A stretch of DNA of 11,332 nucleotides from JBAYHA01 sp964605975 (GTDB taxonomy: Bacteria; Patescibacteriota; Patescibacteriia; UBA11705; JABHMO01). The DNA lies in assembly GCA_964605975.1 (NCBI GenBank), contig CAZSER010000024.1, positions 1 to 11,332 on the forward strand, in the 5' to 3' direction. Both the position numbers and the translations under genes were made by a program. Every line of letters starts with the position of its first letter. The stretch's first letter is position 1. A model generated the notes under the pieces. The model was not told the origin of the DNA. It saw nothing but the letters and a program-made list of their open reading frames with translations, and did not search any database. Shown here in pieces: positions 1 through 7,590 of this stretch.

Positions 1-1460
1 ATAAACAAAACAAGTTTGCTTCCAAGCAGACTTATGTTATGTTAGCCATTGATATTCCCAAAGATAATTTACAAACACCAAAGGCGGTAGAAAATATTTT
101 TACGGCTTTAGCCGGTGCTCAGTCAACTCCGGAATGGCATGAAAAAAAGTTCAAAGGAGAGTTCCAGTTGGGGTATAGTTTGGAAATTGTCAGTATTGAT
201 GGTTTTATTCAGTTTTTAATTAGAACTCCTGCTCCATTTAGAAATTTAGTGGAAGCTTCTATTTATGCCCAGTATCCGGAGGCGGAAATTTCGGAAGTAA
301 ATGATTATACCAAAGAGGTGACGACGGTCTTTCCCAGTGATGAATATAATTTATGGGGTTCTGATTTGGATTTAGTCACCAAGGATTATATTCCATTGCG
401 AACTTATACTGATTTTCAAGAAGAACTGGATAAGGAATTTAAAGATCCAATGGCCTCTTTGTTGGAAATAATGAACAGTATCGGTAAGGGGGAACAGTTA
501 TGGCTACAAATTTTGGCCTCACCTTCTGATATCGGTTGGCAAAAAGAGGGGATGAAAGAAGTTAATAAAATTTTAAATATAGAAGAAAAAAAATCTCCTG
601 GAATTATTCAGAAATGGTTTGGTGAACCGGCAGCTTTTTTGCATACTTTTGGTGAAGTGACAATTGGACTTCCGCCAATAGAACCGGAAAAGAAAAAAGA
701 CCCGGTTAATTTTTCGGCTATTTCGCCAACGGCAAAAAGAAGAGTTGAGGCTATTATTAATAAAATGGATAAAGTTTGTTTTGATTGTAAATTGCGGTTT
801 ATTTATTATGGGAAGAGAGAAGTTTTCAAAAAAGGATTAGGAGTTTCCGGTATTTTTGGAGCATTAAAACAGTTTGGAGCTTCTGGTTTAAACGGATTGA
901 AACCCGGCAAAAATAAAACGGTGGCCAAACTTTTTTTTGTTAAACAAAGAGTAGCGAAAAGACAAAATGCTGTTTTATCCGCTTACAAAGAAAGGTCTGG
1001 TGATACTGGAATTGGTCGCTATTTATTAAACACGGAGGAATTGGCGACTTTATTTCACTTTCCTTATATTGAAGTCAAAACTCCTTTGGTCAAGAAAATT
1101 GAATCTCGAAGAGCTTTTGCTCCGATTGGATTGCCAATAACAGACAAGGAACAAAGCGAGGACATCTTTTCTGAAAATGACGAAAAATCTAATGATAAGA
1201 TTGGTTTTATTGATTATGATAATGATTATTTTGAAGAAAGATTTGCCGTTGATAAAACAAAAAAGTCTGATAAATTGAGAAAAGAGCAGATTTTAAAGTC
1301 ATTGGGCAATGATTTCTCGGGGAGTAAAAATAAAGCGAATAATAATAATTTTAATAAAAAAAATTCGAAAGCTGAATCGGAAAAAGATTTAGATTTTACT
1401 TCCTTGGCGGAAAGTTCCGAAGGAAAAGAAGAAGAGGTTTCTAATTTACCATTTGTTTAA
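1..1460 (+). CDS. Conjugation-associated partner protein of the VirD4-like ATPase (5' partial, DUF8128-like)
   Basis: The frame is open to the left edge: codons from position 3 (KQNKFASKQTYV) run into the ATG at 39, and TYVMLAIDIPKDN reads as one conserved strand, so that ATG is probably internal and the true start lies outside the window. About 485 residues are visible. A folded core includes an RNLVEASIYAQYPEAEI segment and, near the 3' part, LLNTEELATLFHFP, which I recognise from proteins encoded just upstream of TraG/VirD4-like ATPases in CPR genomes (I believe called DUF8128; from memory, not searched). The last ~110 residues are hydrophilic and Asn/Lys/Glu-rich, probably a disordered tail. 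No transmembrane segment is evident. The stop lies 4 bases before the ATPase ATG, so the two are co-transcribed and presumably work together in DNA transfer or uptake. Biochemical function is unknown. Confidence 0.75.
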   Translation, partial: KQNKFASKQTYVMLAIDIPKDNLQTPKAVENIFTALAGAQSTPEWHEKKFKGEFQLGYSLEIVSIDGFIQFLIRTPAPFRNLVEASIYAQYPEAEISEVNDYTKEVTTVFPSDEYNLWGSDLDLVTKDYIPLRTYTDFQEELDKEFKDPMASLLEIMNSIGKGEQLWLQILASPSDIGWQKEGMKEVNKILNIEEKKSPGIIQKWFGEPAAFLHTFGEVTIGLPPIEPEKKKDPVNFSAISPTAKRRVEAIINKMDKVCFDCKLRFIYYGKREVFKKGLGVSGIFGALKQFGASGLNGLKPGKNKTVAKLFFVKQRVAKRQNAVLSAYKERSGDTGIGRYLLNTEELATLFHFPYIEVKTPLVKKIESRRAFAPIGLPITDKEQSEDIFSENDEKSNDKIGFIDYDNDYFEERFAVDKTKKSDKLRKEQILKSLGNDFSGSKNKANNNNFNKKNSKAESEKDLDFTSLAESSEGKEEEVSNLPFV

Positions 1461-1464
1461 AAAT

Positions 1465-2551
1465 ATGACAGCAATAATTACTCCATTTGCTATGACCAAC
1501 TTTCGTAATCAAAAAAGAAAGTTTGGTATCAAAACTGACGATCGTCGTCGGCATATGTATATTATCGGTAAAACCGGTATGGGTAAATCGGTGTTAATTG
1601 AAAATATGGTTTATTCCGATATTGCCAATGGTAATGGTGCCTGTTTAATTGATCCTCACGGGGACAGTGCGGAGCTTTTGGTGGACTGTATTCCCAGCCA
1701 TCGTGTTAATGATGTTATCTATGTTAATCCGGCAGATATTGATTTTCCGGTAGCTTTTAATGTTCTGGAAAAAGTTGATCCCAAATATCGTCATTTGGTT
1801 GCTTCTGGTTTAGTGGGGGTTTTTAAGAAAATTTGGGCTGATAGTTGGGGACCTCGCTTGGAATATATTTTGCGTAATACTATTTTAGCATTACTTGATT
1901 ATCCTGATAGTACTTTGCTTGGCGTTAATCGTATGTTGGTTGACAAAGAATATCGCAAGAAAGTTATTGCCAAAGTCCAAGATCCGGTTATTAAAATGTT
2001 TTGGCAAGAGGAGTTTAGTAAATATAATGAAAAATTTTTAACGGAAGCCATTGCTCCGATCCAAAACAAAATTGGACAGTTTTTGTCGACTTCACTGATT
2101 AGAAATATTGTTGGTCAAGTAAAATCAACTATTGATATCCGCAAAATAATGGATGAGGGTAAAATTTTGATTTTGAATTTAAGCAAGGGCAGAATTGGCG
2201 AAGATGCTTCTGCCTTGCTTGGTGCAATGATCATTACCAAAATTCAGTTGGCCGCTATGAGTAGAGTTGATATTCCCGAAGATCAACGACGGGATTTTTA
2301 TCTTTATGTTGATGAATTTCAAAATTTTGCGACAGAATCTTTTGCGAATATTTTGTCTGAGGCTCGTAAATATCATCTTTGTTTGACTATCGGTCATCAA
2401 TATATTGGGCAGTTGGAGATTGGGGGAAATACTGTTGTGCGTGATGCTATTTTTGGTAATGTCGGGACATTGATTGTTTTTCGGGTGGGAGCTAGTGATG
2501 CGGAGTTTTTGGTAAGGGAATTTACTCCTAAATTTACGGAAGAAGATTTAG
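1465..2551 (+). CDS. VirD4/TraG-like coupling ATPase, N-terminal part (broken by assembly gap)
   Basis: This is the N-terminal 362 residues of a P-loop ATPase of the type IV secretion coupling-protein class (VirD4/TraG/HerA-related), expected to pump DNA through a transfer channel. Walker A is GKTGMGKS (residues 35-42), followed by LIDPHGD (61-67), typical of the conjugation-related branch. Walker B is YLYVDEF around Asp283, and TIGHQY follows as the sensor-like segment. There is no N-terminal membrane helix, so it would be a soluble version relying on a partner for membrane docking. I chose the ATG at 1465, which follows the upstream stop by 4 bases; a TTG at 1453 would overlap the upstream gene. 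No Shine-Dalgarno is visible. The reading frame runs into the N run at 2552 and the apparent stop at 2578-2580 is an artefact: the coding frame resumes beyond the gap from 2564. Confidence 0.9.
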
Positions 2552-2561
2552 NNNNNNNNNN
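2552..2561. other. Scaffold gap (10 N) inside the ATPase gene
   Basis: There are exactly ten N, a conventional placeholder for unknown length. The flanking half-codons (g before, tt after) and the frames on both sides show that the missing length must be a multiple of 3 if the gene is intact. By family resemblance I expect a short stretch, perhaps fifteen to twenty residues, between EEDL and the ASQPFSATTLPP segment. That number is inference. Confidence 0.95.
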
Positions 2562-2563
2562 TT

Positions 2564-3361
2564 GCCAGTCAGCCTTTTAGTGCTACTACTTTACCACCAA
2601 TTTCAACCAGAACGAGTTCTACTGAAACGGTAATCAAGGTGACCAGAGAGAGATATGCGAAATCACGCGAAATCGTAGAAGACAAAATTGCTCGTTGGAG
2701 TGGAATTGAAACGGAGGCGATGTTAGAAAGAATGGAAAAAGAGCTATTAGAAAAGAAAGCTGTTGAGGTTTTTCAAAAGAGAATCGATTATTTGGCCGTT
2801 TTGCGAGGGGAAAATTTACGAGAAGAGGAAGTTATTTTACCAGAAAAGAGTAAGGATAATGATTTTATCGAAAAAAAAGAAAAAGAGGAAAACGAAATTA
2901 TTAATTTTGTTAAATGCCAAAGTTGTGGAATTAAAACTAAAATTAATTTTAACCCAGACCCGACTAGACCGGTTTATTGCAAGGACTGTTTAAAGGATGT
3001 TCGTCGTAAGCAAGCGGTCGAAGAAAATTTAAGAAACAGACGACAAGAGAGTGGTCAGTTTTTACCGCCAAAACAAAGTGAAACTAAAAATTATTCTAAT
3101 CGGCAAAATTTTTCTGTTCAAAAAGACGGACAATCTTTAAATAGGTTTAAAACGGAAAAATTTAGCAGAAAAGAGCCATTTAAAAAGCCTATTTCTGGGT
3201 CTATATCTTTACAAAATAAAGGTAATTTCCCGGTAGCTCCCGCTTTGCCAGGTAAGATAAAAGAAGTTGAAGAGAAAGTTATTGAACCAATCAAATTTTT
3301 GTCTTTGGCCGACATTAAGAAAAAAATAGAGAAAGAGAAAGAAAAAAATATAGATAAGTAG
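2564..3361 (+). CDS. VirD4/TraG-like ATPase, C-terminal part with CxxC-x17-CxxC zinc ribbon
   Basis: The frame after the gap reads ASQPFSATTLPPIS, the usual end of the TraG/VirD4 ATPase core, then continues without interruption for 265 residues to TAG. A GTG at 2639 would give a free-standing 240-residue ORF, but it sits inside this continuous reading and is not a real start. Order of elements: end of the ATPase core; a charged helical, probably coiled-coil stretch (about 2640-2900); a zinc ribbon with Cys pairs CQSC and CKDC separated by exactly 17 residues (2915-2989); then a Lys/Gln/Ser-rich disordered tail ending in FLSLADIKKKIEKEK. The ribbon matches the pattern known as the CxxC-x17-CxxC domain, and could bind nucleic acid or protein; its role here is not known. 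The gene is the last of its unit and is followed by a hairpin terminator. Confidence 0.85.
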   Translation, partial: ASQPFSATTLPPISTRTSSTETVIKVTRERYAKSREIVEDKIARWSGIETEAMLERMEKELLEKKAVEVFQKRIDYLAVLRGENLREEEVILPEKSKDNDFIEKKEKEENEIINFVKCQSCGIKTKINFNPDPTRPVYCKDCLKDVRRKQAVEENLRNRRQESGQFLPPKQSETKNYSNRQNFSVQKDGQSLNRFKTEKFSRKEPFKKPISGSISLQNKGNFPVAPALPGKIKEVEEKVIEPIKFLSLADIKKKIEKEKEKNIDK

Positions 3362-3390
3362 GTTTTGTTATTTTTAATTTTTATTTCTTT

Positions 3391-3418
3391 TTAAAAATGT
3401 CCACTCGGGCATTTTTAA
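3391..3418 (+). terminator. Hairpin terminator after the ATPase gene
   Basis: A 12-bp stem (TTAAAAATGTCC with GGGCATTTTTAA, one G-U pair) and a 4-base loop ACTC are followed by an AT-rich stretch with a short T run. It lies 30 bases past the ATPase stop. The A-rich outer stem makes it potentially bidirectional. Confidence 0.6.
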
Positions 3419-3420
3419 AT

Positions 3421-3439
3421 TTTTATCGTGGATAACTTT
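3421..3439 (+). repeat. 19-base intergenic motif, copy 1 (DnaA-box-like core)
   Basis: TTTTATCGTGGATAACTTT matches 9739-9757 at 16 of 19 bases, the differences being three C/T transitions, and both copies are followed by an A/T-rich tract. CGTGGATAA inside it is one base from the reverse complement of the DnaA box TTATCCACA. It lies between the terminator and the extended -10 promoter. Function is unproven. Confidence 0.35.
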
Positions 3440-3459
3440 TAAATTATTTTTATAATTTT

Positions 3460-3468
3460 TGTTATAAT
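3460..3468 (+). promoter_or_regulatory. Extended -10 promoter for the ribonuclease/R15P isomerase/AMP phosphorylase unit
   Basis: TGTTATAAT is a perfect extended -10 element in the context TTTTTGTTATAATATAAAC. No good -35 is present at 17 bases (TAAATT; TTTAAA at 19), as expected when an extended -10 compensates. Transcription would start near 3475, leaving a leader of roughly 75 bases plus whatever is missing in the second gap. The same TTTTTGnTATAA arrangement recurs on the minus strand at 9002-9014 and 11224-11236. Confidence 0.6.
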
Positions 3469-3545
3469 ATAAACAAAAGAAAGGTTATTTTCAGATAGTG
3501 GTTTTCATGGCGGATTCGCGAATGTTTTTTCATTTTAAATTTTTA

Positions 3546-3555
3546 NNNNNNNNNN
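3546..3555. other. Scaffold gap (10 N) at the start of the beta-CASP gene
   Basis: Ten N of unknown true length separate the promoter/leader region from the metallo-beta-lactamase gene. The gap removes the start codon and any ribosome-binding site. The leader sequence 3470-3545 ahead of it shows no gene I can support. Confidence 0.95.
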
Positions 3556-3556
3556 A

Positions 3557-5020
3557 ATAAAGTTTTGTGGTGCGGCCCAAAATGTAACGGGGAGTCAGCA
3601 TTTGATTGATATAAATGGCAAGAAGATTTTATTTGATTGCGGGTTATTTCAAGGTGGCGATCGCCAAAAAGCGCAAGAGAAAAACAGAGAGTTATTATTT
3701 GATCCCACGACTGTTGATTATGTCATAATTTCCCATGCTCATATTGACCATTTAGGAAGATTGCCTTATTTGGTAAAAAACGGATTTAAAGGTAAGGTTT
3801 TTTGTACTTATGGAACCAAAGAATTGGCGAAGTTAATGTTGTTAGATACTGCCCATATTCAAGCGCAAGATTCCAAATTTAAAGAAGAAAAAACCGGCGA
3901 GTTGGTTGAACCGCTTTATGGTGATTTAGAGGTTAGAGAAACAATTGATTTAATGGAAACCTATGAATATTTTCAGAGATTCAAAATTACCGATAATATT
4001 TGGGCGACATTTTTTGATGCTGGTCATGTCTTGGGATCGGCGATTACCGTTTTGGAGTTTATTGAAGATGGGGAAAAAAGAAAATTAGTTTTTACTGGTG
4101 ATTTGGGGCGTAAATACATGCCTATTTTAAATGACCCCTATCAAATTTCGGAAGCTGATTATTTAATTATTGAGAGCACCTATGCAAATCGGTTACATGA
4201 ATCTTTTGATATTGTTGAAGATAGATTAGTTAGCATTGTTAATCGGGTAGCCAAAAGAAAAGGTAAAATAATTATTCCTGGTTTTTCTTTGGAAAGAACA
4301 CAGGCATTGGTTTATGTTCTACATCAACTATATAATGAAAAAAAAATTCCATTATTGCCAATTTTTGTTGATAGCCCACTTTCCACAGAGATTTCTGCTG
4401 TTTTTGAAAAAAATATTAATTACTATGACAAGGAAACTTTTCGGGATTTTTTGACTAATAAGCAAAGTCCTTTTTATTTTAACGAAATTAAATATCTAAA
4501 AAAGGCAGAGGATTCCAAAATATTAAATAGTTTTAAAGGCTCTTGTATTATTATTTCCGCCTCGGGAATGTGTGAAGCCGGAAGAATAAAACATCATCTC
4601 AAACATCACATGCCCAATCCCAGAAATGCTATTTTGGTTGTTGGTTTTATGGCTCAGGGCACACGGGGAAGAAGAATCGTTGATGGGGATAAAAACATTA
4701 AAATTTTTGGTGAAGATATTCCACTTAATGCCGAAGTTGATATTCTTAATGCCTTTTCTGCGCATGCTGACAAAATAGAGCTTTTGGACTATGTTAAAAA
4801 TATCAGTAATTTAAAACAAATTTTTCTAGTACACGGAGAAGAACAAGAGTGTACAATGTTTCGAGATAATCTAAAAAACATTCTTAAATTTGCTGGCAAG
4901 GTTGATATTGCGGATCATGGAGAAGAGTTTGAACTCAAAAAATCTCAATTCTATTCCCTCAATCCCCAAAGAAAAAAAGATTATGAAGAACAAATAAAAA
5001 ACAAAAAATTAAAAGTCTAA
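3557..5020 (+). CDS. Beta-CASP metallo-beta-lactamase ribonuclease (COG1236-like; start lost in gap)
   Basis: A zinc-dependent RNA-processing nuclease of the YSH1/CPSF-like branch, expected to act on RNA in the cytoplasm. The frame continues upstream of the first usable TTG (3602) as IKFCGAAQNVTGSQHLI, the standard first strand of the family, so the real start lies just inside the gap, most simply an ATG plus one or two bases before 3557. Motifs present: HAHIDH (3734-3751), GHVLGS with its His at 4025, GDLG with Asp at 4100, the IPGFSLERTQAL and VDSPLS segments of the beta-CASP insert, SAHAD with His at 4763, and VHGEE with His at 4832. All metal ligands look intact. It is about 489 residues if it starts in the gap, normal for the family, with no KH or RNase J C-terminal domain. 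Its stop is 3 bases before the R15P isomerase ATG. Whether it is endo- or exonuclease cannot be read from sequence. Confidence 0.92.
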   Translation: MKFCGAAQNVTGSQHLIDINGKKILFDCGLFQGGDRQKAQEKNRELLFDPTTVDYVIISHAHIDHLGRLPYLVKNGFKGKVFCTYGTKELAKLMLLDTAHIQAQDSKFKEEKTGELVEPLYGDLEVRETIDLMETYEYFQRFKITDNIWATFFDAGHVLGSAITVLEFIEDGEKRKLVFTGDLGRKYMPILNDPYQISEADYLIIESTYANRLHESFDIVEDRLVSIVNRVAKRKGKIIIPGFSLERTQALVYVLHQLYNEKKIPLLPIFVDSPLSTEISAVFEKNINYYDKETFRDFLTNKQSPFYFNEIKYLKKAEDSKILNSFKGSCIIISASGMCEAGRIKHHLKHHMPNPRNAILVVGFMAQGTRGRRIVDGDKNIKIFGEDIPLNAEVDILNAFSAHADKIELLDYVKNISNLKQIFLVHGEEQECTMFRDNLKNILKFAGKVDIADHGEEFELKKSQFYSLNPQRKKDYEEQIKNKKLKV

Positions 5021-5023
5021 AAT

Positions 5024-5965
5024 ATGTGGGAAGTCAAAACTAAAAAGGTTTACGCGGATATTAAGAGTTTAAAAATTCAAGGAGCAACCAATGTTGCCAA
5101 AGCTATTTGTTTAGAACTTGTCAGAGTGGCGTGGAAAAATCGTAATTTGGGAACAAAAAAATTATGGTCGGTAGTTGAAATGACGGCAGAGTTGCTAACT
5201 TCGGCGAGGATTACGGAACCTTTATCGGAAAATGCGATTCTTTTTCTCAAAAGCGAAGTAAAGAAATATCGCGAAAATGATAGTAAAAAATTAGCTTTAT
5301 TGATTAAAAGTACGATGGAGTTTTATTTGAAGATGTTAAATGATAATGAGCTTTTAATTGCTGATATTGGTGAGAAATTAATTCGTAAAAATGATCATGT
5401 TGCTACGCATTGTCATGCTTCTTCGGTAATGAATATTTTTGCTCAAGCAAAGAATCGAGGCAAGAAATTTACCGTTTTTAATGGAGAAACAAGGCCTAGA
5501 TTTCAAGGAAGAAAAAGTTCAGAAAAGTTAGCTTCTTTGAATATTGCGAATTTTCATTTAGTTGATTCGGCAATGACTTCTTTGCTTTTTGGTTTGAATG
5601 GTAATTCAACAAAGATTGATATTGTTATTGTTGGTTGCGATGAAATTTCTCTTGATGGTGGCTGTGCTAACAAAGTCGGTACTTTGGCTTTGGCTCTTTC
5701 CGCCAGGGCGATGAATATTCCTTTTTATATTGCAGGAACATTATTAAAAGTTGACAAAAAATCCAGAAATTTTCAAAAAATTGCCATTGAACAACGACCG
5801 GCCAAGGAAATTTGGGAAAATCCGCCCAAAGGGGTTAAAATTTTAAATCCTTCTTTTGATATTATTCCTCCGGGGCTAATTTCGGGTTATATTTGTGAGT
5901 TGGGTGTTCTGGAACCAAAGGAAGTTGCTGATTTTTTCTTTAAAAACTATTCTTTTTTGAAATAA
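5024..5965 (+). CDS. Ribose-1,5-bisphosphate isomerase (aIF2B/eIF2B-alpha family)
   Basis: Predicted to convert ribose 1,5-bisphosphate to ribulose 1,5-bisphosphate, the middle step of the AMP-to-RuBisCO route. It has 313 residues, close to the ~320 of the archaeal enzyme. An N-terminal helical bundle (1-120) is followed by the Rossmann-like domain with THCHASS (Cys130), VFNGETRPRFQGRK (151-164), DSAM (181-184), VGCDEISLDGG (203-213; Asp206) and NKVGT (216-220). Cys130 and Asp206 line up by motif with the catalytic Cys and Asp reported for the Thermococcus kodakarensis enzyme (Cys133/Asp202, from memory). Related folds such as MtnA or eIF2B-type regulators are possible, but the adjacent AMP phosphorylase strongly favours this assignment. 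It starts 3 bases after the ribonuclease stop with no Shine-Dalgarno, implying co-transcription or translational coupling. GC(D) replaces the more common GAD. Confidence 0.88.
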   Translation: MWEVKTKKVYADIKSLKIQGATNVAKAICLELVRVAWKNRNLGTKKLWSVVEMTAELLTSARITEPLSENAILFLKSEVKKYRENDSKKLALLIKSTMEFYLKMLNDNELLIADIGEKLIRKNDHVATHCHASSVMNIFAQAKNRGKKFTVFNGETRPRFQGRKSSEKLASLNIANFHLVDSAMTSLLFGLNGNSTKIDIVIVGCDEISLDGGCANKVGTLALALSARAMNIPFYIAGTLLKVDKKSRNFQKIAIEQRPAKEIWENPPKGVKILNPSFDIIPPGLISGYICELGVLEPKEVADFFFKNYSFLK

Positions 5966-6029
5966 GAGATGGTTTTTTGGATGATTTTTTAGAAAAGTCA
6001 ATTTTATTGTTAAAATTAATTATAATAAT

Positions 6030-7526
6030 ATGAGTTATTATTTAAAATGTAAACATTTAGATATTGAAACCGGAGGCCCTTTAATTGCGTTGATGAATTC
6101 GGAGGAAGCAACTAATTACGGGATTAATGCGGGTGATCGTGTTTCTTTAACTTGGTCAAAAAAGAAAAAGTTAACGGTAGAAGTTGATTTTACTGAAAAA
6201 AAAGTAAAGCCTGGAGAGATAGGTTTATTTTCCGATATTTGGCGCAAGAAGGGTATTGAGGAGGATGATATTGTTGAATTGATTTTGGAATCAAGACCAT
6301 TATCAATCGAAACCCTAAAAAAGAAAATGTTAGGTAAACCGGCCACTTATGAAGAAATATATGCGCTTATCAAAGATATATCAGATGATAAGTTGGGTAA
6401 AATAGAAACTACTTATTATGCGGCGAGTAGTTTTGTTAAGCCGTATTCAGAAGAAGAGTTGTATTTTGTGACAAAAGCTATGGCCGAAACAGGTGAAATG
6501 TTTAATTTGAAGGTTCCGGTTGTTGATAAACACAGTGTTGGTGGCTTAGCTGGGAACAGAATTACGCCGATTATTGTTTCAATAGTTGCTTCGCTGGGCT
6601 TATATATTCCTAAGACTTCTTCCCGGGCAATTACTTCTCCGGCGGGGACGGCGGATACTATGGAAGTTCTTTGCCCTGTAACCTTTGAAATGTCTAAAAT
6701 TAAAGAAATTATCAAAAAGACAAACGCTTGTCTTGTCTGGGGTGGTGGCCTAAAAATGGCTCCAGCTGATGATAAAATAATTAAAGTTTCTCGTCCTTTG
6801 GCAGTCGAACCTTATGATAAAATGGTGGTTAGTATTATGGCGAAAAAAGTGGCTTGTGGGGTTGATTATTTATTGATTGATATGCCAGTAGGTGATACTT
6901 GTAAAGTTCCAAACATGAAACATGCCAAAGAATTGGAAGCGAAATTTATTTCTATTGGCAAAAGATTTGGTATGAAAGTAAAAGTAATCGCAACACCAGC
7001 TCAAGAATCTGTTGGTCGAGGAATTGGTCCGGCTCTTGAAGCCCGAGATTTATTAAGAGTTGTGCAACAACATAAATTTAGACCACTTGACTTAGAAGAG
7101 AAATCTTGCGTTTTATCAGGGCATTTATTGGAATTAAAAGGATTTTGTAAGGTTGGACAGGGGTATAAAATTGCCAAGGAGCAAGTAAAAAATGGTCAAG
7201 CATGGAAAAAATTAAATCAAATTATTGTGGCGCAAGGAGGTCTAGATGGGTGGAATTCCGAGGAAGTAATGCAAGAGGTTGAAAGATATGAAATTCATGC
7301 CTCTAGATCTGGTCGTATTAAATCTATTGATAATAAGGCAATAAATGAAGTTTGTATGAATTTGGGGGCTCCGATAGATAAATATGCCGGAATTCATACT
7401 CATGTTCGTTTTGGTGATAAAATAAAAAAAGGGGATAAACTTTTTACCATGTATGCCAGCTCAAAAGAACGACTAAAATTAGGTATTTTGGCTTCTGGCG
7501 CTAATATAATTTTCCACATTGGTTAA
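6030..7526 (+). CDS. deoA: AMP phosphorylase (archaeal/CPR type)
   Basis: Predicted reaction: AMP (or another NMP) + phosphate to base + ribose 1,5-bisphosphate, supplying R15P to the isomerase encoded just upstream. It has 498 residues, matching the ~500 of archaeal AMP phosphorylases and longer than ~440-residue bacterial thymidine/pyrimidine-nucleoside phosphorylases. The extra N-terminal domain (about 1-90) is the AMP phosphorylase hallmark. The catalytic core shows DKHSVGG (166-172) for phosphate and SRAITSPAGTADTME (198-212). A C-terminal barrel-sandwich domain (about 410-490) contains HASRSG and HTHVRFGDKIKKGDKLF. All domains are present with no breaks. It lies 64 bases after the isomerase with no terminator between, so it is likely in the same operon. 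No Shine-Dalgarno precedes the ATG. The symbol deoA is used for this family in databases, although classical deoA is thymidine phosphorylase. Confidence 0.93.
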   Translation: MSYYLKCKHLDIETGGPLIALMNSEEATNYGINAGDRVSLTWSKKKKLTVEVDFTEKKVKPGEIGLFSDIWRKKGIEEDDIVELILESRPLSIETLKKKMLGKPATYEEIYALIKDISDDKLGKIETTYYAASSFVKPYSEEELYFVTKAMAETGEMFNLKVPVVDKHSVGGLAGNRITPIIVSIVASLGLYIPKTSSRAITSPAGTADTMEVLCPVTFEMSKIKEIIKKTNACLVWGGGLKMAPADDKIIKVSRPLAVEPYDKMVVSIMAKKVACGVDYLLIDMPVGDTCKVPNMKHAKELEAKFISIGKRFGMKVKVIATPAQESVGRGIGPALEARDLLRVVQQHKFRPLDLEEKSCVLSGHLLELKGFCKVGQGYKIAKEQVKNGQAWKKLNQIIVAQGGLDGWNSEEVMQEVERYEIHASRSGRIKSIDNKAINEVCMNLGAPIDKYAGIHTHVRFGDKIKKGDKLFTMYASSKERLKLGILASGANIIFHIG

Positions 7527-7527
7527 T

Positions 7528-7556
7528 TTGCTATCACTAATAAATTTTGTTAAAAT
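7528..7556 (+). promoter_or_regulatory. Promoter of the DsbA-like gene
   Basis: TTGCTA (7528-7533), a 17-base spacer and TAAAAT (7551-7556), with TG one base before the -10, make a near-consensus sigma-70 promoter directly after the AMP phosphorylase stop. The expected start of transcription is near 7563. The -10 box contains the ATG at 7555, so translation must begin downstream, at 7591. Confidence 0.65.
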
Positions 7557-7590
7557 GTCTTTACTTTACAAACTAATAAAAAATTATTTT

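Noticed and set aside
1453..1464. TTG start at 1453 for the ATPase
   Set aside because: It overlaps the upstream stop, and an ATG at 1465 gives the same protein minus four residues.
2562..2580. C-terminus and stop of the ATPase at 2580
   Set aside because: That frame passes through the N run; the true coding frame after the gap is shifted by one base in these coordinates.
2639..3361. Separate 240-residue protein starting at GTG 2639
   Set aside because: The same frame extends back to the gap as the end of the ATPase core, so it is the C-terminal part of the split gene.
3514..3523. Perfect palindrome ATTCGCGAAT in the leader
   Set aside because: Too short as a hairpin, and a single 10-base palindrome is weak evidence for an operator.
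3507..3545. Small ORF (MADSRMFFHF...) in the leader before the second gap
   Set aside because: Only 13 codons before the N run, with no recognisable family and no ribosome-binding site.
6021..6026. TATAAT just before the AMP phosphorylase ATG as a promoter
   Set aside because: It is only 3 bases from the ATG, so transcription would begin inside the gene, and no -35 lies at a suitable distance. It is probably chance in A/T-rich DNA.
7519..7557. TTG 7519 or ATG 7555 as start of the DsbA-like protein
   Set aside because: The first overlaps the AMP phosphorylase end; the second lies within the -10 box of a near-consensus promoter. ATG 7591 also gives the natural short N-terminus before the membrane helix.
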